From the NCBI RefSeq assembly GCF_041431415.1, contig NZ_CP107845.1, positions 3,038,001-3,102,000 of the forward strand: a stretch of 64,000 nucleotides of DNA, read 5' to 3'. Of this stretch, positions 8,487 through 17,623 are shown one piece after another (within the stretch, counting starts at the first letter, position 1; the number at the start of each line of letters is the position of its first letter). The notes below the pieces were generated by a model. The model worked only from the letters and a program-made list of their open reading frames with translations. It did not search any database and was not told the DNA's origin. The translations under genes were made by a program, and so were the position numbers. The stretch comes from Streptomyces sp. NBC_00513 (GTDB lineage: Bacteria; Actinomycetota; Actinomycetes; Streptomycetales; Streptomycetaceae).

Positions 8487-10731
8487 AGGTGATGTTTCCC
8501 ACCGGTATCCGGCCGGACAGTCTGGGTGCCACCGCCGTGTACCTCCTGCCTGCGGAAACCGTACGCACCGCCTGGCCGAGGGCCTTCCGTGACCCGACCA
8601 GGACGACCAGTTTCTTCGCCCTGGTCACCGCCGTGTAGAGCAGATTGCGCTGGAGCATCATCCAAGCCCCGGTGGTGACGGGGATCACGACGGCCGGATA
8701 CTCGCTCCCCTGGGAACGGTGGATGGTGACGGCGTACGCGTGGGCCAGCTCGTCCAGCTCGGAGAACTCGTAGCCGACCTCCTCGTCCTCCTCGGTGCGC
8801 ACCGTCAGTTTCTGTTCGTCCAGGTCGAGGGCGGTGACCACGCCCACCGTGCCGTTGAAGACACCGTTGGCGCCCTTCTCGTAGTTGTTCCGGATCTGGG
8901 TGACCTTGTCGCCCACCCGGAAGACCCGGCCGCCGAACCTCTTCTCGGGCAGGTCGGGGCGGGCCGGCGTGATGGCCTGTTGCAGCAGGGCGTTGAGGTT
9001 CCCGGCGCCGGCCGGGCCCCGGTGCATGGGCGCGAGGACCTGGATGTCCCGGCGCGGGTCGAGACCGAATCTGGCCGGAATTCGACGTGCGGCGACGTCC
9101 ACGGTGAGTCGGCCCGCCTCCTCGGTGTCCTCCTCGGGGAAGAGGAAGAAGTCCGGCAGGCCGTCGGTGAGGGGCGGTACGCCCGTGTTGATCCGGTGCG
9201 CGTTGGTGACGACGCCCGACTGCTGCGCCTGCCGGAAGATCCGGGTGAGCCGGACGGCGGGCACCGGGCCGCCCTCGGCGAGCAGGTCGCGCAGCACTTC
9301 CCCGGCGCCGACCGAGGGGAGCTGGTCCACGTCTCCGACCAGCAGCAGGTGCGCGCCGGGGGCGACGGCCTTGACCAGTTTGTTGGCGAGCAGCAGGTCC
9401 AGCATCGAGGCCTCGTCCACCACGACGAGATCGGCGTCCAGCGGGCGCTCCCGGTCGTACGCCGCGTCCCCGCCGGGTTTCAGCTCCAGCAGCCGGTGCA
9501 CGGTGGAGGCCTCGGCCCCGGTGAGTTCCGAGAGGCGCTTCGCGGCGCGGCCGGTGGGCGCGGCCAGCAGCACCTTGGCCTTCTTCGCGCGGGCCAGTTC
9601 CACGATCGACCGGACGGTGAAGGACTTCCCGCAGCCGGGGCCGCCGGTGAGGACGGCGACCCGGCGTGTGAGGGCGAGTTGGACCGCCTCGCGCTGTTCG
9701 GGGGCGAGCTTGGCCCCGGTGCGGCCCGCCAGCCAGTCCAGGGCCTTCTCCCAGTCCACGTCCCGGAAGCCCGGCATCCGGTCCTCCTCGGCGTGCAGGA
9801 GCCGGCGGACCTGGCCGACCAGCGACAGTTCGGCCCGGTGGAAGGGGACCAGGTAGACCGCGGTGAGGGGCGGACCGCCCTGGGGGTCGGGCACGGGCTC
9901 GCGGACCACCCCCTCGGGGTCGGCGGCCAGTTCGGCGAGGCAGTCGATGACCAGCCCGGTGTCCACCTGGAGGAGTTTGACCCCGTCGGCGATCAGCCGT
10001 TCCTCGGGGAGGAAGCAGTGGCCCTGGTCGGTGGACTGGGACAGGGCGTACTGGAGCCCGGCCTTGACCCGTTCGGGGCTGTCGTGCGGGATCCCGACGG
10101 CCTGGGCGATGCGGTCGGCGGTCAGGAAGCCGATGCCCCAGACGTCGGCGGCGAGCCGGTAGGGCTGGTTGCGCACCACGGAGATGGAGGCGTCGCCGTA
10201 CTTCTTGTAGATGCGCACCGCGATGGAGGTGGAGACGCCGACTCCCTGGAGGAAGACCATGACCTCCTTGATGGCCTTCTGCTCCTCCCAGGCGGCGCCG
10301 ATCAGCTTCGTCCGCTTGGGGCCGAGCCCGGGGACCTCGATCAGCCGTTTGGGTGCTTCCTCGATGACGTCCAGGGTGTCGAGGCCGAAGTGCTCCACGA
10401 TCCGGTCGGCGATCTTCGGCCCGATGCCCTTGATCAGACCGGACCCGAGGTAGCGCCGGATGCCCTGGATGGTCGCGGGAAGGATGGTGGAGTAGTTCTC
10501 GACGCTGAACTGCCTGCCGTACTGGGGGTGGGAGCCCCAGCGGCCCTCCATGCGCAGGGATTCGCCGGGCTGCGCCCCGAGGAGCGATCCGACGACGGTG
10601 AGGAGGTCGCCGGAACCGCGTCCCGTGTCGACGCGGGCGACGGTGTAGCCGCTCTCCTCGTTGGCGTAGGTGATGCGCTCCAGCACCCCCTCGACCACTG
10701 CCGGTTGCACCGCTCCGTTGGTGGTAGTCAT
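8485..10731 (-). CDS. recD2: RecD2-like ATP-dependent 5'-3' DNA helicase
   Basis: Superfamily 1B helicase of 748 residues. An N-terminal OB-like region is followed by tandem helix-hairpin-helix segments (LIKGIGPKIADRIVEHFG, EVPGLGPKRTKLIG, near 100-150), then the motor: Walker A TGGPGCGKSFT near residue 361, Walker B VVDEAS, LLVGDVDQLPSVGAG, and the C-terminal YAVTIHRSQGSEYPAV and TAVTRAKKLVVLVGS motifs. The long HhH-bearing N-terminus distinguishes it from the RecD subunit of RecBCD, and no recB or recC is nearby. Role inferred: genome maintenance. ATG start at 10731. Divergent from the DUF937 gene. Confidence 0.92.
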   Translation of the reverse strand: MTTTNGAVQPAVVEGVLERITYANEESGYTVARVDTGRGSGDLLTVVGSLLGAQPGESLRMEGRWGSHPQYGRQFSVENYSTILPATIQGIRRYLGSGLIKGIGPKIADRIVEHFGLDTLDVIEEAPKRLIEVPGLGPKRTKLIGAAWEEQKAIKEVMVFLQGVGVSTSIAVRIYKKYGDASISVVRNQPYRLAADVWGIGFLTADRIAQAVGIPHDSPERVKAGLQYALSQSTDQGHCFLPEERLIADGVKLLQVDTGLVIDCLAELAADPEGVVREPVPDPQGGPPLTAVYLVPFHRAELSLVGQVRRLLHAEEDRMPGFRDVDWEKALDWLAGRTGAKLAPEQREAVQLALTRRVAVLTGGPGCGKSFTVRSIVELARAKKAKVLLAAPTGRAAKRLSELTGAEASTVHRLLELKPGGDAAYDRERPLDADLVVVDEASMLDLLLANKLVKAVAPGAHLLLVGDVDQLPSVGAGEVLRDLLAEGGPVPAVRLTRIFRQAQQSGVVTNAHRINTGVPPLTDGLPDFFLFPEEDTEEAGRLTVDVAARRIPARFGLDPRRDIQVLAPMHRGPAGAGNLNALLQQAITPARPDLPEKRFGGRVFRVGDKVTQIRNNYEKGANGVFNGTVGVVTALDLDEQKLTVRTEEDEEVGYEFSELDELAHAYAVTIHRSQGSEYPAVVIPVTTGAWMMLQRNLLYTAVTRAKKLVVLVGSRKALGQAVRTVSAGRRYTAVAPRLSGRIPVGNIT

Positions 10732-10800
10732 GCCCGAAAGCTACCGGGCGCCACCGACGGCGCGGCGGGCCTGTGGACAACCGGGTGCCGGGCGACCAGA

Positions 10801-10830
10801 AGGGGGTCCGACCTTCCGGCCGGACCCCCT
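10801..10830. other. Strong hairpin in the divergent recD2/DUF937 promoter region
   Basis: AGGGGGTCCG and its exact complement are separated by 10 bases that can extend the pairing through CCGGCCGG. It lies about 70 bases before the recD2 start (minus) and about 190 before the DUF937 gene (plus), where an end-of-gene terminator is not expected. It could be a 5' UTR attenuator. Nothing else is recognisable in this 291-base gap. Confidence 0.5.
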
Positions 10831-11022
10831 CACGGTTACCCCTCCCTCGTCGGACTTCCCGATCCCCCCGGATCCCCTCCCGAAAGTCCCGACGCACCAT
10901 ACGACCCACCACACCCGTCGGGGGTTGCACGGCGATCCACGTCTTTGCCTCTCCATTACCCGAGCCGTACGCGAGTGCGATCCGAGATGCCACGCAATCA
11001 CCTCAGACGTAGCGTTTCAGGC

Positions 11023-11559
11023 ATGAGCGAACCCTCTTTCCAGGACGACGTGCTCAATGAGCTCGACGACGACAGGCTCACCGAGATCGCGGGCCTCCTC
11101 GGCACCGACGCGGCGGGCGCGCGCGACACGATCGCGACCACGGTCGGCGCGATGACCGGTGACCTCCAGCAGAAGGTCGAGGCCGACGACCACGACGGCG
11201 ACGAGGTCCGCCAGGCCGTCGCGGAAGTGGCCGAACCCCCGTTGCAGGGCGTGGCCACCCTCGGCGGCGGGCTGCTCGGCGGCGGGCTGATGGCCGGCGT
11301 CCTCGCCAAGGTGAGCAAGCCGGTGGCCAACGCGGTCTCGAAGAAGACCGGCATCCCCGCGCCCACCGTCGCCCGGGTCATCGAGCTGCTGATCCCGGTG
11401 CTGTTGGCGGTCTTCGCCAAGCGGGCGGCCGACAAGGGCACGGGAGCGGCCCCGGCCCCCGGCGCGGCGCCGGGTTCCGCGGAAGCGGGTTCCGGGCCGG
11501 CGCCGGGCGGTGGCCTCGGCGACGTGCTGGGGCAGATCCTGGGCGGCGGCAAGAAGTAG
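11023..11559 (+). CDS. DUF937 family protein
   Basis: 178-residue protein with the DUF937 layout: an acidic N-terminal helix bundle (DDVLNELDDDRLTEIAGLLG), a glycine-rich turn (TLGGGLLGGGLMAGVLA), a helical segment with VARVIELLIPVLLAVFAKRAA that could lie in or on the membrane, a disordered Ala/Pro/Gly linker, and a C-terminal GGGLGDVLGQILGGGKK. The repeated GG-L-G pattern at both ends is typical of the family, which has no assigned biochemical role. No ribosome site is obvious; the ATG at 11023 gives a length matching the family. No operon partner. Confidence 0.75.
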   Translation: MSEPSFQDDVLNELDDDRLTEIAGLLGTDAAGARDTIATTVGAMTGDLQQKVEADDHDGDEVRQAVAEVAEPPLQGVATLGGGLLGGGLMAGVLAKVSKPVANAVSKKTGIPAPTVARVIELLIPVLLAVFAKRAADKGTGAAPAPGAAPGSAEAGSGPAPGGGLGDVLGQILGGGKK

Positions 11560-11668
11560 GCGGCGCCGGGTCGCCCGTACGGAGCAGCGCGGGCCGGGCG
11601 GTGCCGGGCCGTCCTCGCGGGGCGGGCCCGGTGCCCCCGGCCCGCTCCGCGCGCTATCCTCGGGCGCC

Positions 11669-12199
11669 ATGGAGCCCCCTGGTGACCACTCTCTCGCGCG
11701 GGTTCGGCTACGGGAGCCGGTCCCCGGCGAGTTGGGGTGGATCGTGTCGCGGCACGGCGCCCTGTACGCCGCCGAGTACGGCTGGAACCAGGAGTTCGAG
11801 GGCCTGGTGGCCGGGGTCGTCGCGCGGTTCGCCGAGGACCACGACCCCTATGTGGAGCGCGTCTGGATCGCCGAACTCGACGGCGAGCCGGTCGGCTCGG
11901 TGATGTGCGTACGCGAAGACGGACAGCCCGGCGCCGCGCGCCTGCGGCTGCTGCTGGTCGAGCCCGAGGCGCGCGGTCACGGCGTCGGCGCCCTCCTCGT
12001 CGACACCGTCGTCTCCTTCGCCCGCTCGGTCGGCTACCACGAGCTGGTGCTGTGGACGAACGACGTCCTGGAGTCGGCCCGTTCCCTCTACCAGCGGGCC
12101 GGTTTCACCCTGGTCGCCGAACGGCCGCACCGCTCGTACGGGGTCGCGCTCACGGGGCAGGACTGGCGGCTGCCGCTCCGGGAGCACCCACCGCGCTGA
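11669..12199 (+). CDS. GNAT-family N-acetyltransferase
   Basis: 176 residues with the GNAT acetyl-CoA site LLLVEPEARGHGVGALLVDTVVSFAR (R/Q-x-x-G-x-G/A loop) near residues 95-120 and a C-terminal LYQRAGFTLV, as in most GNATs. The opening (LREPVPGELGWIVSRHGALYAAEYGWNQEFE) is the form usually fused behind a MarR domain in actinobacteria and proteobacteria; here it is free-standing. Substrate unknown. Its last 50 bases overlap the 3' end of the convergent EamA gene. Confidence 0.85.
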   Translation: MEPPGDHSLARVRLREPVPGELGWIVSRHGALYAAEYGWNQEFEGLVAGVVARFAEDHDPYVERVWIAELDGEPVGSVMCVREDGQPGAARLRLLLVEPEARGHGVGALLVDTVVSFARSVGYHELVLWTNDVLESARSLYQRAGFTLVAERPHRSYGVALTGQDWRLPLREHPPR

Positions 12200-13085
12200 G
12201 GGGCGCGGCGGCGGGCGTACGGGGCTTCGCCCGCGCGGGCGACAGGGAGGTCAGGCCGACCCCGCCGACGAGGAGCACGGCGGCCGGCCAGCGCAGGCCG
12301 GAGACGGACTCGCCGAGGACCAGCGCCGCCGAGGACATTCCGAACACGGGCACCAGCAGCGAGAACGGCGCCACCGAGGAGGCCGGGTAGCGGCGCAGCA
12401 GGTAGCCCCAGGCGCCGAAGCCGAACACCGTCGACACCCAGGCGACGTAGCCGATGACGGCCGCCCCGGACCAGTCCAGGGCGCGCAGCGCGGCCAGGTC
12501 CCGTTCGGGCCCCTCCAGCAGCAGCGAGAGCGCGAGCAGCGGCAGCACCGGGACGGTGCACACCCAGACCATGAAGTTCAGCGCGTCGGGCGGGGCGGCC
12601 TTGCGGGTCAGCACGTTGGACACGCCCCAGCAGGCGGCGGCCGCGACGACCAGGACGAAACCGAGCACCGGCCCGGAGGCGCCCCCGTCGGCGGCGGCGA
12701 CGCCGATCCCGGCGAGCGCGACGAGCATCCCGATCAGCCGTACCCGGCCGGGCCGCTCGCGCAGCACGACGGTGGCGAGGACGGCGGTGAAGACGGCCTG
12801 GACCTGGAGGACCAGGGAGGAGAGGCCGGCCGGCATCCCGGCGGCCATGCCGGTGAACAGGAGACCGAACTTGGCGATGCCGAGGGCCACTCCGACGCCG
12901 ATGATCCACTTCCAGGCGACCTTGGGCCGGCCGACGAGGAACACGGCGGGCAGCGCGGCGACGAGGAAGCGCAGGGCGGAGAGCAACAGGGGCGGGAAGT
13001 GGCCGAGTCCGATCTCGATGACGACGAAGTTGAAGCCCCAGACGGCGGCGACGAGAACGGCGAGTGCGGTGTGTACGGGACGCAT
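12150..13085 (-). CDS. EamA/DMT-family transporter
   Basis: Inner-membrane protein of 311 residues with about ten hydrophobic helices arranged as two EamA repeats: VAAVWGFNFVVIEIGLGHFPP opens the first, AAAACWGVSNVLTRKAA the second, each with the conserved W-G. It ends in a disordered Ala/Pro tail. Members export amino acids, purines or other metabolites; substrate unknown. The start at 13085 gives a proper first helix. It is divergent from a LysR-type regulator 106 bases away, which is the likely controller, and overlaps the convergent acetyltransferase gene by 50 bases. Confidence 0.85.
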   Translation of the reverse strand: MRPVHTALAVLVAAVWGFNFVVIEIGLGHFPPLLLSALRFLVAALPAVFLVGRPKVAWKWIIGVGVALGIAKFGLLFTGMAAGMPAGLSSLVLQVQAVFTAVLATVVLRERPGRVRLIGMLVALAGIGVAAADGGASGPVLGFVLVVAAAACWGVSNVLTRKAAPPDALNFMVWVCTVPVLPLLALSLLLEGPERDLAALRALDWSGAAVIGYVAWVSTVFGFGAWGYLLRRYPASSVAPFSLLVPVFGMSSAALVLGESVSGLRWPAAVLLVGGVGLTSLSPARAKPRTPAAAPLSAVGAPGAAAASPAP

Positions 13086-13191
13086 GATCCGAGCATCGAC
13101 CCCCGGACCATGTAGCACCAGCGCGGATCTCTTCCGGGATGGATGAAGCATCGCTTACGAATGGTCGGGGTCTCGGGGCTACCCTGGGCCC

Positions 13192-14115
13192 ATGCTCGAT
13201 CTGGCCCGGCTGCGCGCCCTGCACGCCGTCTCCGTCCACGGTTCGGTCGCGGGCGCGGCGGCCGCACTCGGCTACACCCCCTCGGCCGTCTCCCAGCAGA
13301 TCGCCAAGCTGGAACGGGAGACCCGCACCACGCTGCTGGAACGACGCGGCCGCGGGGTCGCCCTCACCGAGGAGGCCCGGCACCTCGCGGACACCGCGCG
13401 GGAGTTGCTGGCGATCGTGGAGCGCGCCGAGACCACGTTGGAGGAGCGGCGCGGGCAGCCGAGCGGGCTGCTGACGGTGGCCGCCTTCGCCTCGGCGGCG
13501 CGCGGCCTGCTGCCGGCGGTGCTGGCCGACCTGGCCGCCCGGCATCCGGCCCTGGACGTCCGCCTCACGGAGGTGGACCCCCACCTCTCGGTGGACCTGG
13601 TGGCCCGCGGGGTCACCGACCTGGCGGTGGCGCACGACTGGGACATCGCCCCGCTGCCGGCCCCCGAGGGCGTCGAGCAGGCCGTCATCGGGGACGACCC
13701 CTGCGAGCTGGTGGTGCCGGCCGGGCACCCGTTCACCGCGCGGGCCGTGATCCGGCGGGCGGACCTGGGCGGACAGCGGTGGGTGTGTCAGCCGCCGGGG
13801 CGGGTCTGCCACGACTGGTTGACCCGGACACTGCGCACCGCCGGGTTCGAGCCGGACATCGCGCACGTCGCCGAGGAGAACCACACCATCGTGGCGCTGG
13901 TCGCCGCCGGACTGGGCGTGGCCGTCGTACCGCGCCTGGGCACCGGCGCGCTGCCGCCGGGGGCGGTGGCCGTCCGGCTCGAACCGGGGCCGGTACGCAG
14001 GCTGTACGCCCTGTGGCGGACCGGGGCCGCCCGACGCCCGGCCATCACCGAGACGGTGCGCACGCTCCGGGAGCACTGGGTCGCGGCGGCCCCGGGGCCG
14101 GAGTCCGGGACCTGA
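13192..14115 (+). CDS. LysR-family transcriptional regulator
   Basis: 307 residues. N-terminal winged HTH LRALHAVSVHGSVAGAAAALGYTPSAVSQQIAKLE, followed by the linker helix, then a periplasmic-binding-like effector domain (GLLTVAAFASAARGLLPAVL, LVVPAGHPF, LVAAGLGVAVVPRLG). The expected target is the divergent EamA exporter, by the usual LysR logic of controlling the neighbour on the opposite strand. Effector unknown. The ATG at 13192 places the HTH directly at the N-terminus as usual for the family. Confidence 0.9.
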   Translation: MLDLARLRALHAVSVHGSVAGAAAALGYTPSAVSQQIAKLERETRTTLLERRGRGVALTEEARHLADTARELLAIVERAETTLEERRGQPSGLLTVAAFASAARGLLPAVLADLAARHPALDVRLTEVDPHLSVDLVARGVTDLAVAHDWDIAPLPAPEGVEQAVIGDDPCELVVPAGHPFTARAVIRRADLGGQRWVCQPPGRVCHDWLTRTLRTAGFEPDIAHVAEENHTIVALVAAGLGVAVVPRLGTGALPPGAVAVRLEPGPVRRLYALWRTGAARRPAITETVRTLREHWVAAAPGPESGT

Positions 14116-14213
14116 CGCGCGAGGCGGCCCGGCCGCGCCCGCCGCACCCCGTCCGGGGGACTCCGCGAGTGTCCGGGACTCCCCCGACGCGCCCCGGCAG
14201 TAGCGTCCGGCGG

Positions 14214-16037
14214 GTGTCGTACCACGCCTCCCGCCGGTCCCTGCTCGCCGCGGCCGCCCTGGCCGCCGTCACGGCCGCCGGGGCCGCCTCCGCGGCCTCG
14301 GGGGCCCGCCGCGCCCCGGACGACCCACGCGCCCCGGGAAAGGCTCCGGGCGGGCCCTGGGGGCATCGGCCCGACCGGGCCGCGCTGCGCCGGTTGGCGG
14401 CCGGGATGAGCCTGGCCGAGAAGGTCGGCCAACTCTTCGTGTCCCGGGTGTACGGGCATTCGGCGACCGACCCGGACCCGGCGGACGCCGAGCAGAACCT
14501 GACGCTCTTCGGGGTGCGCACCGCGGCCGAACTGGTCGCCCGCTACCACCTCGGCGGGATCGTCTACTTCGCCTGGGCCCACAACACCCGTGCGCCGCAC
14601 CAGATCGCCGACCTGTCCAACGGCCTCCAGCGGGCGGCCGCGGGCACCGGGGCCCGCGTCCCGCTGCTGCTCTCCACGGACCAGGAGCACGGCGCCGTCA
14701 CCCGGATCGGCAAGCCGGCGACCCTGTTGCCGGGGGCGATGGCGCTGGGCGCGGGGGGTTCGGCCGCGCGGGCCCGCCGGGCCGCGCGGATCGCGGGCGT
14801 GGAGCTGGCCGCGATGGGCGTCCGGCAGGACTACGCGCCGGTGGCCGACGTGAACGTCAACCCGGCCAACCCGGTGATCGGCGTACGGTCCTTCGGCTCC
14901 GACCCGCGCGCGGTGGCGGCCCTGGTCGCCGCCCAGGTCCGCGGTTACCAGGGGGCGGGGGTGGCCGCGGCGGCGAAGCACTTCCCCGGCCACGGCGACA
15001 CCGAGACGGACAGCCACGTCGGGCTCCCGGTGATGCGGCACACCCGCGCCGTCTGGGAGGAGTTGGACGAGCCCCCGTTCCGCGCGGCGGTCGAGGCGGG
15101 AGTGGACGTCGTCATGACGGCGCACATCGTCTTCCCCGCGCTCGACCCGTCGGAGGATCCGGCGACGCTCTCCCGGCCGATCGTGACGGGCATCCTGCGC
15201 GAACGCCTCGGTTTCCGGGGGGTGGTGGTCACCGACGCCCTCGACATGGCCGGGGTCCGCCAGAAGTACGGGGACGACCGGGTCCCGGTACTGGCTCTCC
15301 GGGCGGGCTGCGATCAGCTGCTGAACCCGCCGGACCTCGCTCTCGCGCACCGCAGCGTGCTCGCGGCCGTGGAGTCGGGCGAGTTGACGGAGGCCCGGAT
15401 CGAGGAATCGGTCCTGCGGATCCTGGAACTGAAGGCCCGCCGCGGGTTGTTCGAGAACCCGTACACCTCGGCCCGCGCGGTGGACGCCGCCGTCGGCACG
15501 CCCGCGCACCTGGCCGCCGCCGACGAGATCGCGGCCGGTACGACGACCCTGCTGGCCAATCCCGTGCGGTTGCTGCCCCTGGACCCGGCGCTCGCGCCGC
15601 GGCTGTTGGTGACGGGGACGGACCCGGTGTCCCCCTCGGGTACCACCGGGCCTCCCACGGAGGTACTGGCCCGGGAGCTGACCGCCCTGGGCTGCCGAGC
15701 GGCGGCGGCGCCCCCGGGCCGCGCGGTCGCGGCGGCTCCGGGCAACGCGGCGGTGCTCGTGTGCACGTACAACGTCCCGGAGGGGGAGAGCCCGCAGCGC
15801 GCCCTGGTGACGGAACTGCTCGCGACCGGGGTTCCCGTGGTCGTGGTGGCGACCCGCAACCCGTACGACCCGGCCCGGCTGCCGACGTGTGCGGCGGAGG
15901 TGGCGACGTACTGCTGGACGGACGTGGAGATGCGGGCGGCGGCCCGGGTGATCACCGGCCGGCGGCGACCCGAGGGCCGTCTCCCGGTCCCGGTGCCGGG
16001 CCGCTACCCGCTGGGCCACGGGCTGACGTACGGGTAG
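14214..16037 (+). CDS. Secreted glycoside hydrolase family 3 beta-N-acetylhexosaminidase
   Basis: 607 residues. The N-terminus (ASRRSLLAAAALAAVTAAGAASA) looks like a Tat-type signal with paired arginines. The catalytic domain has LFGVRTAAELVARYHLGGIVYF, KHFPGHGDTETDSHVGLP (the His loop of NagZ-type GH3 enzymes that lets them act on N-acetylglucosaminides) and FRGVVVTDALDMAGV with the nucleophile Asp. A C-terminal alpha/beta domain follows to the end. Likely releases GlcNAc from chitin or peptidoglycan fragments outside the cell. GTG start at 14214 chosen because it opens the signal peptide; the frame extends upstream without one. Confidence 0.85.
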   Translation: MSYHASRRSLLAAAALAAVTAAGAASAASGARRAPDDPRAPGKAPGGPWGHRPDRAALRRLAAGMSLAEKVGQLFVSRVYGHSATDPDPADAEQNLTLFGVRTAAELVARYHLGGIVYFAWAHNTRAPHQIADLSNGLQRAAAGTGARVPLLLSTDQEHGAVTRIGKPATLLPGAMALGAGGSAARARRAARIAGVELAAMGVRQDYAPVADVNVNPANPVIGVRSFGSDPRAVAALVAAQVRGYQGAGVAAAAKHFPGHGDTETDSHVGLPVMRHTRAVWEELDEPPFRAAVEAGVDVVMTAHIVFPALDPSEDPATLSRPIVTGILRERLGFRGVVVTDALDMAGVRQKYGDDRVPVLALRAGCDQLLNPPDLALAHRSVLAAVESGELTEARIEESVLRILELKARRGLFENPYTSARAVDAAVGTPAHLAAADEIAAGTTTLLANPVRLLPLDPALAPRLLVTGTDPVSPSGTTGPPTEVLARELTALGCRAAAAPPGRAVAAAPGNAAVLVCTYNVPEGESPQRALVTELLATGVPVVVVATRNPYDPARLPTCAAEVATYCWTDVEMRAAARVITGRRRPEGRLPVPVPGRYPLGHGLTYG

Positions 16038-16080
16038 GTCCCCGTACGCCGGCCCGCGGCCCCGAACCCCTGCGGGAGGG

Positions 16081-17514
16081 TTACGGCCGCAGCTGCGGCT
16101 CGCGCTCCAGGTCCCGCTGGTCGAGCCGCGCGTCCGGCGAGGCCAGCGGCTTCGCCTTCGCCGAGTCGCCGAGCGCGGCGGCCGGGGCCACCCCGGCCCA
16201 CTTCAGGATCCGCGCGGTCGCGAGGGCCTTCTCGCCCTCCTGGAGCTGCGCGACGTTCGCCCCGTGGTTGGCGCCCGGCGCGATCATCACGTAGCTGTCC
16301 TTGACCTTGTACCCGAGGTGGAAGGGCTCGGCGCCCCACGGGTCGTTCTGCCCGTACACGAACAGCATCTGGTTCGCGTTGTCGCGCACCCAGCGGTCCA
16401 CGTCCGTCATGGCCCCCGGCTGGAAGGTCATCGGGATGTCGCGGGGCACGAAGTTGCGCGGCGGCTGGTAGCCGTAGCGGCTCAGGCCCTTGAGGTGCGG
16501 CTGCTTGATGTCGGGCGAACCGAGCTGGGTACCCGCCTGGTAGTAGTACGGCGTGTACGTCTCGAGTCCCTGGTCGGCGTAGGCCGAGAAGCCCGAGATC
16601 GCGTCGATCGTGTCCCAGATCTCCTGGTCGGAGGCGGTCGCGGCGGTCGGGATCGCGGCGCAGTCGGCCAGCAGGCTGTACTGCCAGAACGCCCAGCTGT
16701 AGTCGAGCACGACGGCCTCGTAGGCCTTGTCGAGGTTCCCGACGGTGGTGAAGGTCCAGCCGTTCTCGGTGGCGGCGGCGGCGTACTTGGCCTCCAGCGG
16801 AACGCGGCGGATCAGCGCCTCGCGCTGCACGTTGTTCAGCTTGTCGCGGCACTCCTTGGTGCCGACCTTGTTGAAGAACCGGTCGTAGGCCGAGTCCTCC
16901 TTGTTGTTGACGTCGTTCGGCGCGACGTAGGCGACGACGCCGTCCATGTCACGCGGGTAGAAACGCTCGTAGTACGTCGCCGTCATGCCGCCCTTGCTGC
17001 CGCCCGTGGCGATCCAGTTCTTGCTGTAGATCTTCTTGAAGGCGGTGAAGATGCGGTGCTGGTCGCTGGCGGCCTGCCAGATGTCCAGGTTGCCCCAGTT
17101 GGCCGGCTCGGGCCGGGAGGGCGTGAAGAATCGATACTCCAGGGACACCTGGTTGCCGTCGACTATGGTCGTCGGCTCGCTCCGGCGCGGGTTGGTGTTG
17201 ACGTTGTAGCCGGACGTGAAGAAGACCGTGGGCCGGGACGTGTCCTTGTGCAGCAGGGTGAGGCGCTGCTTGAAGGTGCCCTTCGACGGGTTCCGGTGGT
17301 CGACCGGCTGCTCGTAGTTGAGTACGAAGAAGCGGTACCCGGGGTACGGCTTCTCCTCGATCAGACTCATCCCCGGGATGCCGAGGATCCGGTCCTTGAT
17401 GTCCGTGGCGGCGGTCGGCCCCGCGGCGGTGGCCGCCTGGGCCGTGACACCGGCCGCGCCCATGGTGCCGATGAGCACCACGAGCGACAGCAGCCATCCG
17501 AGCGTCTTGCGCAT
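16081..17514 (-). CDS. Secreted S28-type tripeptidyl aminopeptidase
   Basis: 477 residues with a Sec signal (MRKTLGWLLSLVVLIGTMGAAGVTAQA). The catalytic triad of the prolyl tri/tetrapeptidyl aminopeptidase family is visible: Ser near 173 in TGGSKGGMTATYYERFYP, Asp in VYGQNDPWG, His in APGANHGANV. The mature start VLNYEQPVDHRNPSKGTFKQRL is characteristic. Streptomyces enzymes of this type trim proline-containing peptides outside the cell, for example propeptides of transglutaminase, and are linked to growth transition. Stands alone between convergent GH3 and the upstream small exported protein. Confidence 0.88.
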   Translation of the reverse strand: MRKTLGWLLSLVVLIGTMGAAGVTAQAATAAGPTAATDIKDRILGIPGMSLIEEKPYPGYRFFVLNYEQPVDHRNPSKGTFKQRLTLLHKDTSRPTVFFTSGYNVNTNPRRSEPTTIVDGNQVSLEYRFFTPSRPEPANWGNLDIWQAASDQHRIFTAFKKIYSKNWIATGGSKGGMTATYYERFYPRDMDGVVAYVAPNDVNNKEDSAYDRFFNKVGTKECRDKLNNVQREALIRRVPLEAKYAAAATENGWTFTTVGNLDKAYEAVVLDYSWAFWQYSLLADCAAIPTAATASDQEIWDTIDAISGFSAYADQGLETYTPYYYQAGTQLGSPDIKQPHLKGLSRYGYQPPRNFVPRDIPMTFQPGAMTDVDRWVRDNANQMLFVYGQNDPWGAEPFHLGYKVKDSYVMIAPGANHGANVAQLQEGEKALATARILKWAGVAPAAALGDSAKAKPLASPDARLDQRDLEREPQLRP

Positions 17515-17623
17515 TCACCCTCCCCTTGCGTTCACTTCGGTCGCCGTGAACCTAGCGGGGTCAACACGCCGCTGAACAGACCCGGTTGGATCGATCGGCC
17601 GCAATGTCGTGATCAAGCCACGG

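Noticed and set aside
7013..10993. 1326-residue minus frame including citrate synthase
   Set aside because: The part upstream of 8302 lies across recD2 in another frame; citrate synthase begins at the GTG at 8302.
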